Assembly (NCBI GenBank): GCA_963921795.1
Contig: OY997653.1
Coordinates: forward strand, 62,180,635 to 62,244,634
From: Nannobrachium achirus
Lineage: Eukaryota > Chordata > Actinopteri > Myctophiformes > Myctophidae
Direction of reading: 5' to 3'
Length of the DNA: 64,000 nt
Part shown: piece after piece, positions 53,536-64,000 of the stretch
Layout of the letters: every line of letters starts with the position of its first letter
Numbering within the stretch: position 1 is the first letter of the stretch
The notes under the pieces: generated by a model
What the model saw: only the letters and a program-made list of their open reading frames with translations
What the model was told of the DNA's origin: nothing
Database searches by the model: none
Translations under genes and position numbers: made by a program

Positions 53536-53969
53536 TTAAAGGACACCCATTTTAATATGCATGATACAAAAGACTTCCATTTCATACCATTTTTATCTCT
53601 GGGACATCAATCTACACTGTAAAGTCCTCAGTGTTGATTGAACTCTCATGGTTAAAGACCCGGGTCCACTTTGAGAACCAGTATTCTAAAATCCATAATG
53701 CATTTAATGACCTACAGTGGGTGAATAGTTGCCAATGGCTCCCTGGTGAGACAGGAGTCAGGACACACACACAATTATTTGGATATGAAATAATTGCTAT
53801 TGTACATGTTAGGCCCTGCCCCTACTTCTGCCTCTGCCCATATGGGTATTGAGTGTGAAAGATTACGTAATGGCATAGGTTGGCACAGGGGATGGCATAG
53901 CACTGAGTATAAGACTTAGTAACTGGACAAAGGATTAGGGAAAGGGGTTAATTAGGCAGGAGGACAGTC

Positions 53970-56900
53970 ATGAGGGCTTCTCAAGACGTACAGCTGCTTT
54001 CATACCAGTGCTTGACCTTGATATTGTTCTCTTCCTTCTCTCCTCTGTCTTCCTCACCTTCCTCTTGTGAGTTACAGGCACAGTTTAATCGTGACAGAAT
54101 CTACAAAGCCGGTGACTTTGTCCTGGGTGGCTTGTCTAGGATCCACTACTACTCCACTACGCTCCCTGGTGTGTCTTTCACCTCCAAGCCAGAAGAACCT
54201 TCTTGCTATGGGTGGGTTACTGTATATCACAAATACAACTGCAAACTAGAAAGATACAATTCTGGGGAATTGCAAGTGTGGTTGCCGCTATGCGAGTCAC
54301 GAGGAATCCGCTGGGAAATGAATTCCGCCTTGCCATTTATATTATATATTGTGATGTGAACCGAAGCATGACATGACCTAAAGCATTTCTGTTGTGCCCA
54401 ACCTGGATAACATTACTCAGAAGGTTTACAAAACACAGGTTCACTTTGCTGGGAAAACCACACAAACACACTAACAAGAAAACAGTGACCTTCTTTTGGT
54501 AGGTAGTGCCATAGGATTAGTTGTTGTATGTCTGCTAAGACGAATCACTTTAACCCTGTATACTGTACTTTGTTGACCAGAGTCCCTATAGGCCTCTGCT
54601 AATACAAAGGTATTGTGTGTGTTCTAGTTTTAGCATTACAGGTTTCAGATGGATCCTGACCATGGCTTTTGCCATTGATGAGATCAACAACAATACGAGC
54701 CTGCTACCCAACGTGACTCTGGGATATAGTCTCTATGATACCTGTCTAACGCTTGGAGTTGCATACCGCGCAGCGCTGTCAGTGCTCAGCGGCACAGAGG
54801 AGCAGTTTGAGTTGGATGAGCACTGTGTTGGTTCTCCTCCAACGCTCGGCATTGTGGGCTCTGTTACATCAACAAATACTATTGCTATTGCTAGAATATT
54901 AGGTTTGTACAGAGTGCCCCTGGTAAGTTCCCTAATTTCAACTTTCAACAATTTATTTTATATGCTTGTAAATTTGTAGTATTTATTTAATTACAAATCT
55001 AGAATATATTTACAGCTTGAAAGACAGATTGCAGTGAGGCATATTTTGACTGGAGCGTGCGTGACGCAGGTTTTCGGAACTGCATCTGCATGTGTTAAAT
55101 GTTTCTTTGTGTTACATGTGTTACATGTTTCTATCTGCATGTGTTACATGTTTCTTTGCCCAAGAGGAATCCTACTATAGCTTCATGTGTTACATGTTTC
55201 TTTGCCCAAGAGGAATCCTACTATAGCCAAGTTACTATGAAAACCTCCACCGGCTGTCTGTCAGTACCTCCGTCCCTCTATCAGTCTGTCCGTCACGTCA
55301 CGTCACACTTTTGGCCCTAACCTTAAAGTAACCTTAAACCTTTTGTATTCATCACTGATCAATGCAACAATGTTATAATACAGAATACATTGCAACACGC
55401 ACAACGCATGACCCCGGTCTTGTAAGATCCTGTGTGTAATTCTGAACACTTTTCCTGTCATTCAAGTGTCTGTGATCTGCAAATTATCCCTGATCAAGAC
55501 ACTATGATCCCCGGGCGCTGCCCCATAGCACCTACTGCTCTTGACACTTGATACCTATACTACAGCTACTGTATGTGTGCAAGTATACAGTGACAAATAG
55601 CCCATCCCAAAGGAGTGGGGAGTAAATTATTAGTATTAATGCATAATGTTCCTCCAATGTTTTGTGACAATGTCGCTGTCTATGGTGCTTAAGGGTGTAT
55701 GGGGGAGGTAGTCTACTGAGTCTGCACTAGTGTCTACATTTTGATTAAAGGGTAGGCTACATGTGTGTGTCAAAAACTAGAAACGACACACAGTCCTTTT
55801 ATGCCATCCTGTGCATTGTGGATTGAAAATGGCTTATAATTAGTCATGTAAAGAAGGGAAAGTATTTGTGTAAGTTACAAAAGAATATCAGAAAGGGTAT
55901 GTTTTCTTTACATTATGTTTGATTCTGTTATAGGGTGTGCACTCAGTATATAAGGGATGGAAATTAACTTTAACTGGTGCTTGCATGAGAAAATGTAGGA
56001 GCAAAACTGTAACGAGCAGACCTAGACCTAGTAGAAGGATTGCTTTGCTTTAGTTGATCAGTAAAAATGGAATAACAGTACATCATACTTTGAAATGAAA
56101 GCATCACTTACAATAGTATATTTATGATGAATAAGAATAATGTAACATCAAAATGGGCGATATAGTTTGACTGGCAATGAAGTATGGGGATGGGGATTAT
56201 GTATGTGTTAATATGGGTATTTTGGGTGCATTTGGTGTTGACTGACATCATAGACCACAGGAGTCTGACACAATATGTCCATGATCTGTAGGTTTTCATA
56301 CTAAATTAGGGTGACCAGACGTCCCGTTTTACCCGGGACAGTCCCTTTTTCAAGCTGCGTGTCCCGGTGTCCCGACAAATATCTCTAAAACACTAATATG
56401 TCCCGGTTTTCAACATTCACTACAAAATTGTCCCGGTTTTCACCAGAATTAAAATAATAGTAGCTGTTTTCAGTGGTTGCATAGACATTTATCATGTTCT
56501 TTTCATGAAAACATGCTCACCTAACCAATCAGAAAAAAGGAACAAATTCATTGCGTGTCTGAATTCAACGCTGAGGCTGTTTGTCAATCACTCACTGACT
56601 GTTTGCAACCCTGCGGTGCGTGTGTGCGCGTGCACGAACGTTAGAGAATGGGCATGCACGTGCGTATTGCTTTTAGGGTCCCAGTTTTAGGCAACAGTGT
56701 TTTGCGTCCCGGTTTGAGTGGCTGAAAATATGGTCACCCTATACTAAATGCAACATACAGCATGGTCGCAATTACAGATGTTTTGTGTCTTTTTCAGGTA
56801 AGTTACTATGCCGTCTGCTCCTGTCTGAGTGACCAGAATCAGTTCCCTTCCTTCTTCAGAACAATCCCAAGCGGTGCCTACCAGGTGAAGTTCTACAGGC

Positions 56901-57935
56901 AAAAGATATGTTGGTATCACAGTGGAATCTGTGTATGAGATTCAAGCACTAGGGTTGGGCAATTAATCGAAAATATATCAAAACTGATATTTAGACACAA
57001 TAACCAACATAATCTTGCTCATGTAGATTTAATAGAATAATCGAGAAGCAGTTTGTTTTATTTTGTTTTCTTATATATATCAACAAATTAACAAATCAGA
57101 TGACCGTAACCACAGTCTGATTAACCACGCACATAACCCTGTATTTAGGCTACTTTGTTGGCTGCAATGGTGGTCTACAAAAATTGCAAAAAATGCCGAT
57201 CTACAAGCTCGGAACACATCGCCGTGTGACGCATTGTGAGCTTGTAGATCTGATAGTCACAATAAAAAAAAAAAATCATTATTCATTAATCCTATTCGAG
57301 GCAAAAGTTTGAAATAATTGTGTTACTAATACTTTCATAAAATTCCCAAGACGTAAACACAATTCTTTATCCGTTCAGGTGCGAGCTATCCTCCACATTC
57401 TGAAGCATTTCGGGTGGAGCTGGGTAGGACTGCTGTGTATTGATAATGACTACGGCCACGATGCTGCCAGAACACTGCAGTCTGACCTGGCCCGGTCTGG
57501 ACTGGGATGTCTGGCCTACTTTGAGGTTCTGCCCTGGGACAATGAACCAGCGGAACTTCAGAGGATCGTCACCGTGTTGAAGAGATCCACGGCTGCTGTG
57601 GTCGTGGCGTTTGGATACGGGAGGCATGCGGTTGGTCTCATGGAGGAGGTTGGCATTTATGATTATGATGATGATAATTATGAGGAAACTAATTGCATTT
57701 TAATTGCCAGCATTTTCTTAAAGGGGGCGGGACACCGGCCGAAATTTAACATTATGATACAGTAGGTCACGTGGTCTTTCTTCAAATGGTCTGAAAAGGA
57801 GGCGGGGCCGTATCAGTTATTAGTGAATGTATACTTCGTCCGTCGTGCGGTGCCGCGCACAACGTGATGTGTTGTTGTTAGAGCTGGTAGCGCCGCACCG
57901 CACGGCTATTTTCAAGAGCTATTGTGTGTGTGTGT

Positions 57936-58015
<80 letters not shown>

Positions 58016-58980
58016 GCACGCACACACACACACAGGCTACCACAGACTTCAGTCCTCCGGAGCTCCGGTGAAGCACTGGAGCACTTTTTAGCAGAGATGG
58101 CTGCTAAAAAGTGGTCCGGAGCTCCGGTGAAGCACTGGAGCACTTTTTAGCAGAGATGGCTGCTAAAAAGTGGTCTGTGCTGCGGAGGACCCTCGTTCTA
58201 ATCTCTGACACCTTTTTGTTAGAAGACTTGTACCCTGTACGCGGTTAGGGGGGAATCTATAGCAGATTATATCAAATTTTTACCCCTAGAACTGCTTGTT
58301 TTAAAATTCGTTTTATGAATTGTCGCATTTTCTCCTCGCACAGTTCTGTTGGGGTTGTTTCATTAGATAATACTCAGCGCTCAACTCCGCCCCCTCCCGT
58401 CATATTACCCAATCAAATTAATTTAATTCAGTTACTGTACAGAAAGTACTACTTTCAGTACAGTAACTACAATAAATTAATTTGATTGGGTAATTTAACA
58501 TGGGGGTACATGACATCATTAAAAAAATTGGCTAATTTGATAGCCATAATTAGCTGTTTTGGCCGTGTCACGCCCACTTTAATTGTACATTTTATAATTT
58601 ACTGTATCATACATATGTGACTGAGCATGACACTGGGGCAGTCATTTCGGAAGCCACTACTTTAGACCACAGCTGAAATTATTATTATTATTTTTTTTTT
58701 CTAAAATGTGATAAAGCCACAAAAGCATGTCATAAATATCAGGCTACATTTCACTTCAACGCCAGAGCTTAACTCTGCATGTAAAAAAAATTAAAAATTA
58801 AAATGAAAAGAATTTCAATGACTAGCCGTCAGCCGCACTGGGACACATATTATGTTAATCAATCAATGTCCTAAATGTTCAGCGGTTGTGTAGTTTTTGT
58901 CCTTTTTCCATTAATCTCAGATATGCCACCTGTGTGTGTGTACGTACACACACACACGCACGCACGCACGCACGCGCACG

Positions 58981-59059
<79 letters not shown>

Positions 59060-62000
59060 TTGTCTGTATTTCACCCTAATCATCAGGTAATAAAGCAGAA
59101 TGTGACGGGCCTGCAGTGGATAGCCGGGGTGGCCTGGTCGTCACACACCATACTGCAGACTCCTCGCTACATGCCGTTCCTCAGAGGGTTCCTGGGTATC
59201 GTCATCCATCGTGGAGAGATACCAGGTTACAGGGACTTCTTGTTAAAGATACATCCCAACAACAGCCAGGAAAACACCATAGTGAGTCTTTGAATGTATC
59301 ATGTGCAATTTCAAAATGTTTTTTAAATATTCTCAAGGTATTTTAATTATGCTTAACGTGAGACATGGCAGGTGAACAGGGTAAACATGATAGCTATCAC
59401 AATGACACTTCTCCAGTTGATTACTTACATTAAAACTTTGAAAATTATATGTTTAAATATGCAAATTAGGCATTATATGCACTAATAATGCCTAATTTGC
59501 ATTCGTTTTTGGTACATAAATCTGAAGATTGGATAAAGCCAGGTTCAAAACTATTGTTTCTTTTCTTGATAGAGACAAAACAAATTACAGAGGGGACTCT
59601 TCGTATCACTCCATAAATCAAAAAATAATGTCAACAGGCAAAACATTTTCGCCATGTTTTTAGGGATAAATTGTGATGTAAATCAGGCTATGAATGATAT
59701 ATCAACAAACCCTTCTGTACAAATCTTAATGCCCTTTAAAGATTTGTAACAATCAGACTATACAAACCAATTGTAACTTATAGTTCAAACTCCATTTTAA
59801 CCATGATAGATTCATCAAATACACCAATCCTTGGTTCTGGTGACTCATACTGTCCTCCTGATACGTGAGGGGGGCATGTTTTCATTTTAAATATGATATA
59901 TATATTTTTATTGTATTAAAAAAAAAAAAAAAAAAGTAATTGAAACAAGTCACCTTCACACATTAAAATAAACATCTATATGTGTATTTTTAACATTTAT
60001 TCTGCATTAGTTTGAAAGAAGACACAGCAAAATAATTAAAAAAAAAAATCAATTTTTGTACATGTTTTCACCTGACATGTCTCACCTTAAGTCTTCATGG
60101 TGTGTCTTCAGGTGAAGCAGTTTTGGGAGCACACATTTCAGTGTAAATTTGCACCCCTTCCGTCAGGCTGGGTGGATGCTGGTGGACAGGTGTGTACTGG
60201 ACAAGAGGACCTGGCAACGGCAGAAAGAATCACAAGCTTTTTGGACGTGTCTGACCTCAGGCTAGAATATAACGTGTACAAGGCTGTGTACGCTCTGGCC
60301 CACGCCCTCCATGACATGATGCAGTGTGTGCCAGGAAGAGGGCCTTTCACTGGGCACAGCTGTGCCAGTTGGCACTCAATACAGCCATGGCAGGTGTGGC
60401 GTTAATTCAGTGTGCCTGTAAATGTTTCTGTTGGGTTCTAATTTAGAATAATAATAAATATGCAAATATGAAATTGGTTAAAATAAATGACAGAGTAAGA
60501 TGAAAGAGGTATTTATAAATGTCCTTAAAGGGGCCTTTTCCACTGGGTTCTTTCTCCCGCCTATGGGATGGCAACTTTCTTCGAACTTTGTTTTGTTCTT
60601 GAGAACCGGCCGCGAACCAACATTTACGGTTCAGAACCAACTGGGTTCTCGATGGAAAAGCTCACCTCTGGTTCATCCCATAGGCGGGAGAAAGAACCTC
60701 TGGTTCATCCCATAGGCGGGAGAAAGAACCAGAACCGGTTCTTTGCCAGTGGAAAAGGCCCCATAGTGGTATAGTAATACTAATCGCCTGGTAGTAAACG
60801 TGTTTGGAGCAGTTACTCAGATACACGTAAACATTTGGGAGGATACTTACTACAGTATGCCCTTGCTATCGACCCCTTCTACTGGGCCTGGCTCCAGAAC
60901 AGGGCCCCAGGATTCTTCCAGGCCGGGTATCTTCTCTTCTACCTATTGAATCATATGGGGTATTTTTTGTCACCTCCTCTGAGACCAGTTTAATGTACCA
61001 GCAGCACTGGGCTAGATCACTAGGCAACACAGCTCCCAGGTTAATTTGGGCACATAAGCCTCTCCTGTTGTCTGATATTTATCTTTGATAATATCACAAT
61101 TTAATTAAAAATCTTTACTACATTAACACTGGCATCGATTTTGTCAAAATGCTTAAAATCTTAAAATAGTTAGGTTACAGTTAGTTATAGTTACTGTTGT
61201 AAAACAGTCCCTGTCAATGTCACTATTGTGTATGGTATGTTTATTAGTTTCTTGAGCTTAATAATCGTGCTCATGACCATTTCCAGCTTGTGTATTACCT
61301 GGAATCGATCAACTTCACCACATCATTTGGCGATCAGGTGCTATTTGATGAGAATGGTGACGCTTTACCAATCTATGATGTCATGAACTGGGCGTGGCTC
61401 CCTGATGGAAGCACAAAGGTTCACAATGTGGGCGTGTACAAGAAGACGGCCTCCGCAGGCGAAGAACTCCTGATGGACGAAGACAGGATCTTCTGGAGCC
61501 GTGAATCCACAAAGGTCACTTCATACAACTGCTATGATGTCGATCTCATGTTAATGTCATTAGTTTAAACATGATCAGTGGTGGAAAAAGTACTCATCTT
61601 TTTTACTTGATTACTTAAGTAGAAGTCCGGAATTCAAAATGTACTTGAGTAAAAGTATGAAAGTGTTGGCATCAAAATGTACTTAAAGTACCAAAAGTAC
61701 AAAATGTTTGAAAATAGCTGATCTACAAGCTCACAACGTTGTGAGTTTGTAGATTGGCTATTTTCAAATAAAGGGAATAAAATAGGGCTTAAGTGGTTAA
61801 TGTATGTTTTATAATATTATAATTTATATCTGCAAAGTAACTATAGTAACTAAAGTTTTCAAATAAATGTAGTGGAGTAAAATTACAGAGAACTCAAAAT
61901 TGTACTTAAAGGGGTTATGCCACCTTAAAGGTTACTGTCACCTTAAGAAATGATATTAAAAACAAGTTAATATTTGTTTGATGACATTGTGGGAATGCAC

Positions 62001-63984
62001 GATAAGCCAATCAAATTAATTAATTGACTGTTACTTACTGTATGTCTGCACAATGTACATTTTCTTCCCATCGCCCGCAGGCTCGCTCTCACAGTCACAG
62101 CCCTCACAACTTCTCTGCTCCCACAGGGCTAGCTAGCTGGGCTAAAGCTAACCAGCTAAAGACACACATTTATATATGAATCTGTGGCTATAAAAATTAT
62201 ATTTCCGGTGGTTACTGGTTGTTACTTCCCCATTGTTCATGGGAATATGCTTGTTTATGTTTATTCATTGAAATGGAAAACACGATGTTTTCACTGAGTT
62301 GGGCAGCTGCGCTCGAACTCATCCTTGAACTGCGTGCGGCTGGCCAGTATAGATGTGACGTTCGCGAACGAATCAAGTCTTTTGAACGGCTCTTTGAAAT
62401 GAACGATATGATTCGGTTCACAGTAGGGAGCCGTTCCTTTCTAATGAACAGTGGTGGGAAAAGTACTCAATTTCAGAGATCCAGCTCACTTCAAATAGCC
62501 ATAAATCCCATATCTGCTGGCCAGGCTGTCTCCTGTCTGTCTCTCTACTCCTCCGAGTGGAGGGGGCTGCGCTACGGGGGATGGGATCATTTGATTCAGA
62601 GATTTCAGACCGTTTTAAAAAAGACCACGTGACCTACTGTATCCTACTGTATCATACTATTATAATTTCGGGGCGTGGCAGGACCCCTTTAAGTACAGTA
62701 CATAAGTAGGCTAAATGTACTTAGTTACTTACTTCACACCACTGAAAACGATCATAGCGTAGTTATTCTCCTCTTGTAGCCTCCTCGGTCCGTGTGCAGT
62801 GAGAGCTGTTCATACCGTAGTTATTCTCCTCTTGTAGCCACCTCGGTCCGTGTGCAGTGAGAGCTGTGCACCTGGAACACGCGTGGCTGCAAGGAAAGGT
62901 CAACCCGCCTGCTGCTTTGACTGCATCGCTTGCTCTGAGGGAGAGATCAGCAATGAGACTGGTAGGTTTCATTAAGCAGCTATACTGTATGTACACTATA
63001 CAGTAAGTTATCTTTAGGATGATGGTACTTGTTTGTCCCTTTAAATCTTGCCCTCCTTTTATAGACTCATCAGAGTGCAACACTTGTCCAGAGGACTTCT
63101 GGTCCAGTCCACAGCGTGACCAGTGTGTCTCTAAGAGCGTGGAGTTCCTTTCGTACGACGAGCCCCTGGGCATCTCCTTGACGAGCGTCTCGTTGCTGGG
63201 CGCTCTCATCTGTGCCGTGGTCCTGGGGATCTTCATCCACCATCGAAGCACGCCCATGGTGCGCGCCAACAACTCGGAGCTCAGCTTCCAACTTCTAATG
63301 TCTCTGAAGCTGTGTTTCTTGTGCTCGCTCCTGTTCATTGGTCGTCCCGTGCACTGGACCTGTCAGCTGAGGCACGCAGCGTTTGGGATCAGCTTTGTTT
63401 TGTCCGTCTCGTCCATATTGGTTAAGACTATGGTGGTGTTGGCCGTGTTCAGGGCCTCCAAGCCTGGGGGTTCAGACATCCTGAAGTGGTTCGGTGCCGT
63501 GCAGCAGAGAGGAACCGTTATGTTTCTTACTGCCATCCAAACAGCAATCTGTACCGGCTGGCTTGTGATTGCGTCGCCAACCCCTCATAAAAACACACAA
63601 TACCAGAGTGACAAGATAGTCTACGAGTGTGTGGTAGGATCGACGGTTGGATTCGCGATATTATTGGGTTATATCGGTTTACTGGCTCTCCTTAGCTTCC
63701 TTCTGGCGTTTATGGCAAGGAATCTTCCAGACAACTTCAACGAAGCCAAGCTGATCACCTTCAGCATGTTGATCTTCTGTGCCGTGTGGATAGCCTTCAT
63801 CCCGGCATATATCAGCTCTCCGGGCAGATATGCAGATGTAGTGGAGGTCTTTGCTATTTTAGCGTCGAGTTTTGGCATTTTGTTTGCACTGTTTGGACCA
63901 AAGTGTTATATAATCCTTCTGAGACCTGAGAGAAACACTAAGAAGTCGATCATGGGTCGAGGAGGTGCCAACAAGATGCAATAG
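53970..63984 (+). CDS. Class C GPCR, OlfC/V2R-like (calcium-sensing-receptor-like) olfactory receptor, 878 residues
   Basis: These receptors of olfactory neurons bind amino acids or related cues with a Venus-flytrap domain. Coding exons: 53970-54211, 54634-54922, 56798-56884, 57379-57648, 59087-59281, 60112-60393, 61287-61514, 62838-62961, 63065-63984 (2637 nt in one frame). Flytrap: [76 protein letters not shown]. Cys-rich domain: [12 protein letters not shown] to [19 protein letters not shown]. Seven-helix domain from about residue 610, with [43 protein letters not shown] and [19 protein letters not shown]. The start follows a leader rich in Leu/Phe/Ser. The exon that is single in most relatives is split in four here. 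Acceptor of exon 8 is duplicated; only the second keeps frame. Confidence 0.93.
54212..54633 (+). other. Receptor intron 1
   Basis: GTGGGT donor after TATGG and TTTTAG acceptor before CATTACAG. A second acceptor, ACAG seven bases on, would give the wrong frame, so 54634 is preferred. No repeat recognised. Confidence 0.65.
56307..56741. mobile_element. hAT-type element (TAGGGTGACCA family) in receptor intron 2
   Basis: Ends TAGGGTGACCAGAC and TATGGTCACCCTA; flanks TACTAAAT at 56299-56306 and 56742-56749 are identical. Like the fmn1 intron element it starts TAGGG and ends CCCTA. It ends 56 bases before exon 3. Confidence 0.93.
57192..57256. repeat. Diverged palindrome in receptor intron 3
   Basis: GCCGATCTACAAGCTCGGAA and the right arm ATTGTGAGCTTGTAGATCTG with inner CACATCGCCGTGTG. 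Confidence 0.8.
57933..58035. repeat. (CA)n microsatellite
   Basis: About 45 CA units with a CGCACGCA interruption, in receptor intron 4. Confidence 0.95.
58056..58173. repeat. 59-bp perfect tandem duplication
   Basis: Two copies containing CCGGAGCTCCGG (a palindrome) and AGATGGCTGCTAAAAAGTGG. Each unit also has an internal inverted pair (ctttttagcag/ctgctaaaaag), so each folds into a hairpin. In receptor intron 4. Confidence 0.92.
58940..59056. repeat. (CA)n microsatellite 30 bases before receptor exon 5
   Basis: CA repeat with CACG interruptions, ending at 59056. Exon 5 acceptor is at 59086. Confidence 0.94.
60530..60762. mobile_element. Inverted-repeat MITE (GGGGCCTTTTCCACTGG)
   Basis: Ends GGGGCCTTTTCCACTGG and CCAGTGGAAAAGGCCCC are exact 17-bp inverses. 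The interior has an internal 31-base direct duplication (tggttcatcccataggcggg). No clear target duplication; superfamily undetermined. Confidence 0.85.
61576..62744. mobile_element. Composite hAT-like element (CAGTGGTGGAAAAAGTACT family)
   Basis: Left end CAGTGGTGGAAAAAGTACTC; right end TTACTTCACACCACTG. Flanks aacatgat and aaaacgat match at 6 of 8. A second left-end-like copy (CAGTGGTGGGAAAAGTACTC) at 62449 suggests two elements or nesting. Contains a palindrome at 61707-61768. In receptor intron 7, only about 35 bases before the duplicated exon 8 acceptor. Confidence 0.65.
61707..61768. repeat. Palindrome with TTTGAAAATAGC outer arms, no loop
   Basis: TTTGAAAATAGCTGATCTAC, AAGCTCACAACGTTGTGAG, then the inverse arm ending GGCTATTTTCAAA. 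The centre AACGTT is a perfect palindrome; two arm mismatches. Confidence 0.9.
62754..62869 (+). repeat. 58-bp tandem duplication spanning the receptor exon 8 acceptor
   Basis: Copies 62754-62811 and 62812-62869 each contain a pyrimidine tract, TTGTAG and the first codons of exon 8 (CCNCCTCGGTCCGTGTGCAG). The acceptor in copy 1 would start the exon at 62780, with a shifted frame and TGA before the Cys-rich domain. The acceptor in copy 2 (exon from 62838) keeps frame. Confidence 0.95.
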
Positions 63985-64000
63985 CACATCTAATGGCAAT

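Noticed and set aside
54641-54922. Receptor exon 2 starting at the acceptor ACAG|GTTTC
   Set aside because: With the exon 1 donor it gives the wrong frame; the acceptor TTTTAG|CATTACAG gives GITGFRWIL.

Overview
This window is vertebrate nuclear DNA from a ray-finned (teleost) fish. It has multi-exon genes with GT-AG introns, long (CA)n/(GT)n microsatellites, a very high load of non-autonomous hAT-type DNA transposons, an L2-type LINE and tRNA-like SINEs. The gene order fmn1 - grem1 - scg5, with fmn1 converging on grem1 and scg5, matches the vertebrate limb-deformity/gremlin synteny block. I cannot name the species.

Layout. 1-3445: intergenic or 5' sequence with repeats and no recognised gene. 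3446-33464 (+): formin-1 (fmn1), which I could join from 18 coding exons into one open frame of 1425 residues (acidic N-terminus, coiled coil, FH1, FH2, Spire-interaction tail). 35388-35942 (-): gremlin-1 (grem1) in one coding exon, with a probable upstream non-coding exon. 37831-41250 (-): secretogranin V/7B2 (scg5), with a frame break and a five-copy tandem repeat in its fourth coding exon. 41300-49000: repeats. 49076-49957 (+): intact intronless copy of the mitochondrial ATP synthase gamma subunit (atp5f1c retrocopy). 50880-53535: decayed L2-type LINE interrupted by a 1.1 kb fold-back minisatellite. 53970-63984 (+): a complete nine-exon class C GPCR of the OlfC/V2R (calcium-sensing-receptor-like) olfactory family, 878 residues.

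Function. fmn1 is an actin nucleator, grem1 a secreted BMP antagonist, and scg5 a chaperone and inhibitor of the prohormone convertase PC2. They are neighbours by ancient synteny, and in mammals limb enhancers of grem1 lie in and near fmn1. The ATP synthase copy and the olfactory receptor are unrelated to that block.

Most notable. (1) A 538-bp hAT-type element sits inside a formerly continuous fmn1 coding exon with a perfect 8-bp target duplication. Target duplication plus element ends form in-frame GT and AG splice sites, so the insertion looks like a newly born intron. (2) More than twenty copies of one palindrome (core AGATCTACAAGCTC, its complement, arms often 25-39 bp) are scattered through the window. 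They lie inside several otherwise different hAT families, and three pairs bound blocks with hairpin ends. (3) Tandem duplications or microsatellites straddle gene punctuation repeatedly: a 57-bp x5 repeat over an scg5 donor, a 58-bp x2 repeat over a receptor acceptor, a 52-bp x2 repeat over the fmn1 stop, and simple repeats forming three fmn1 splice signals.
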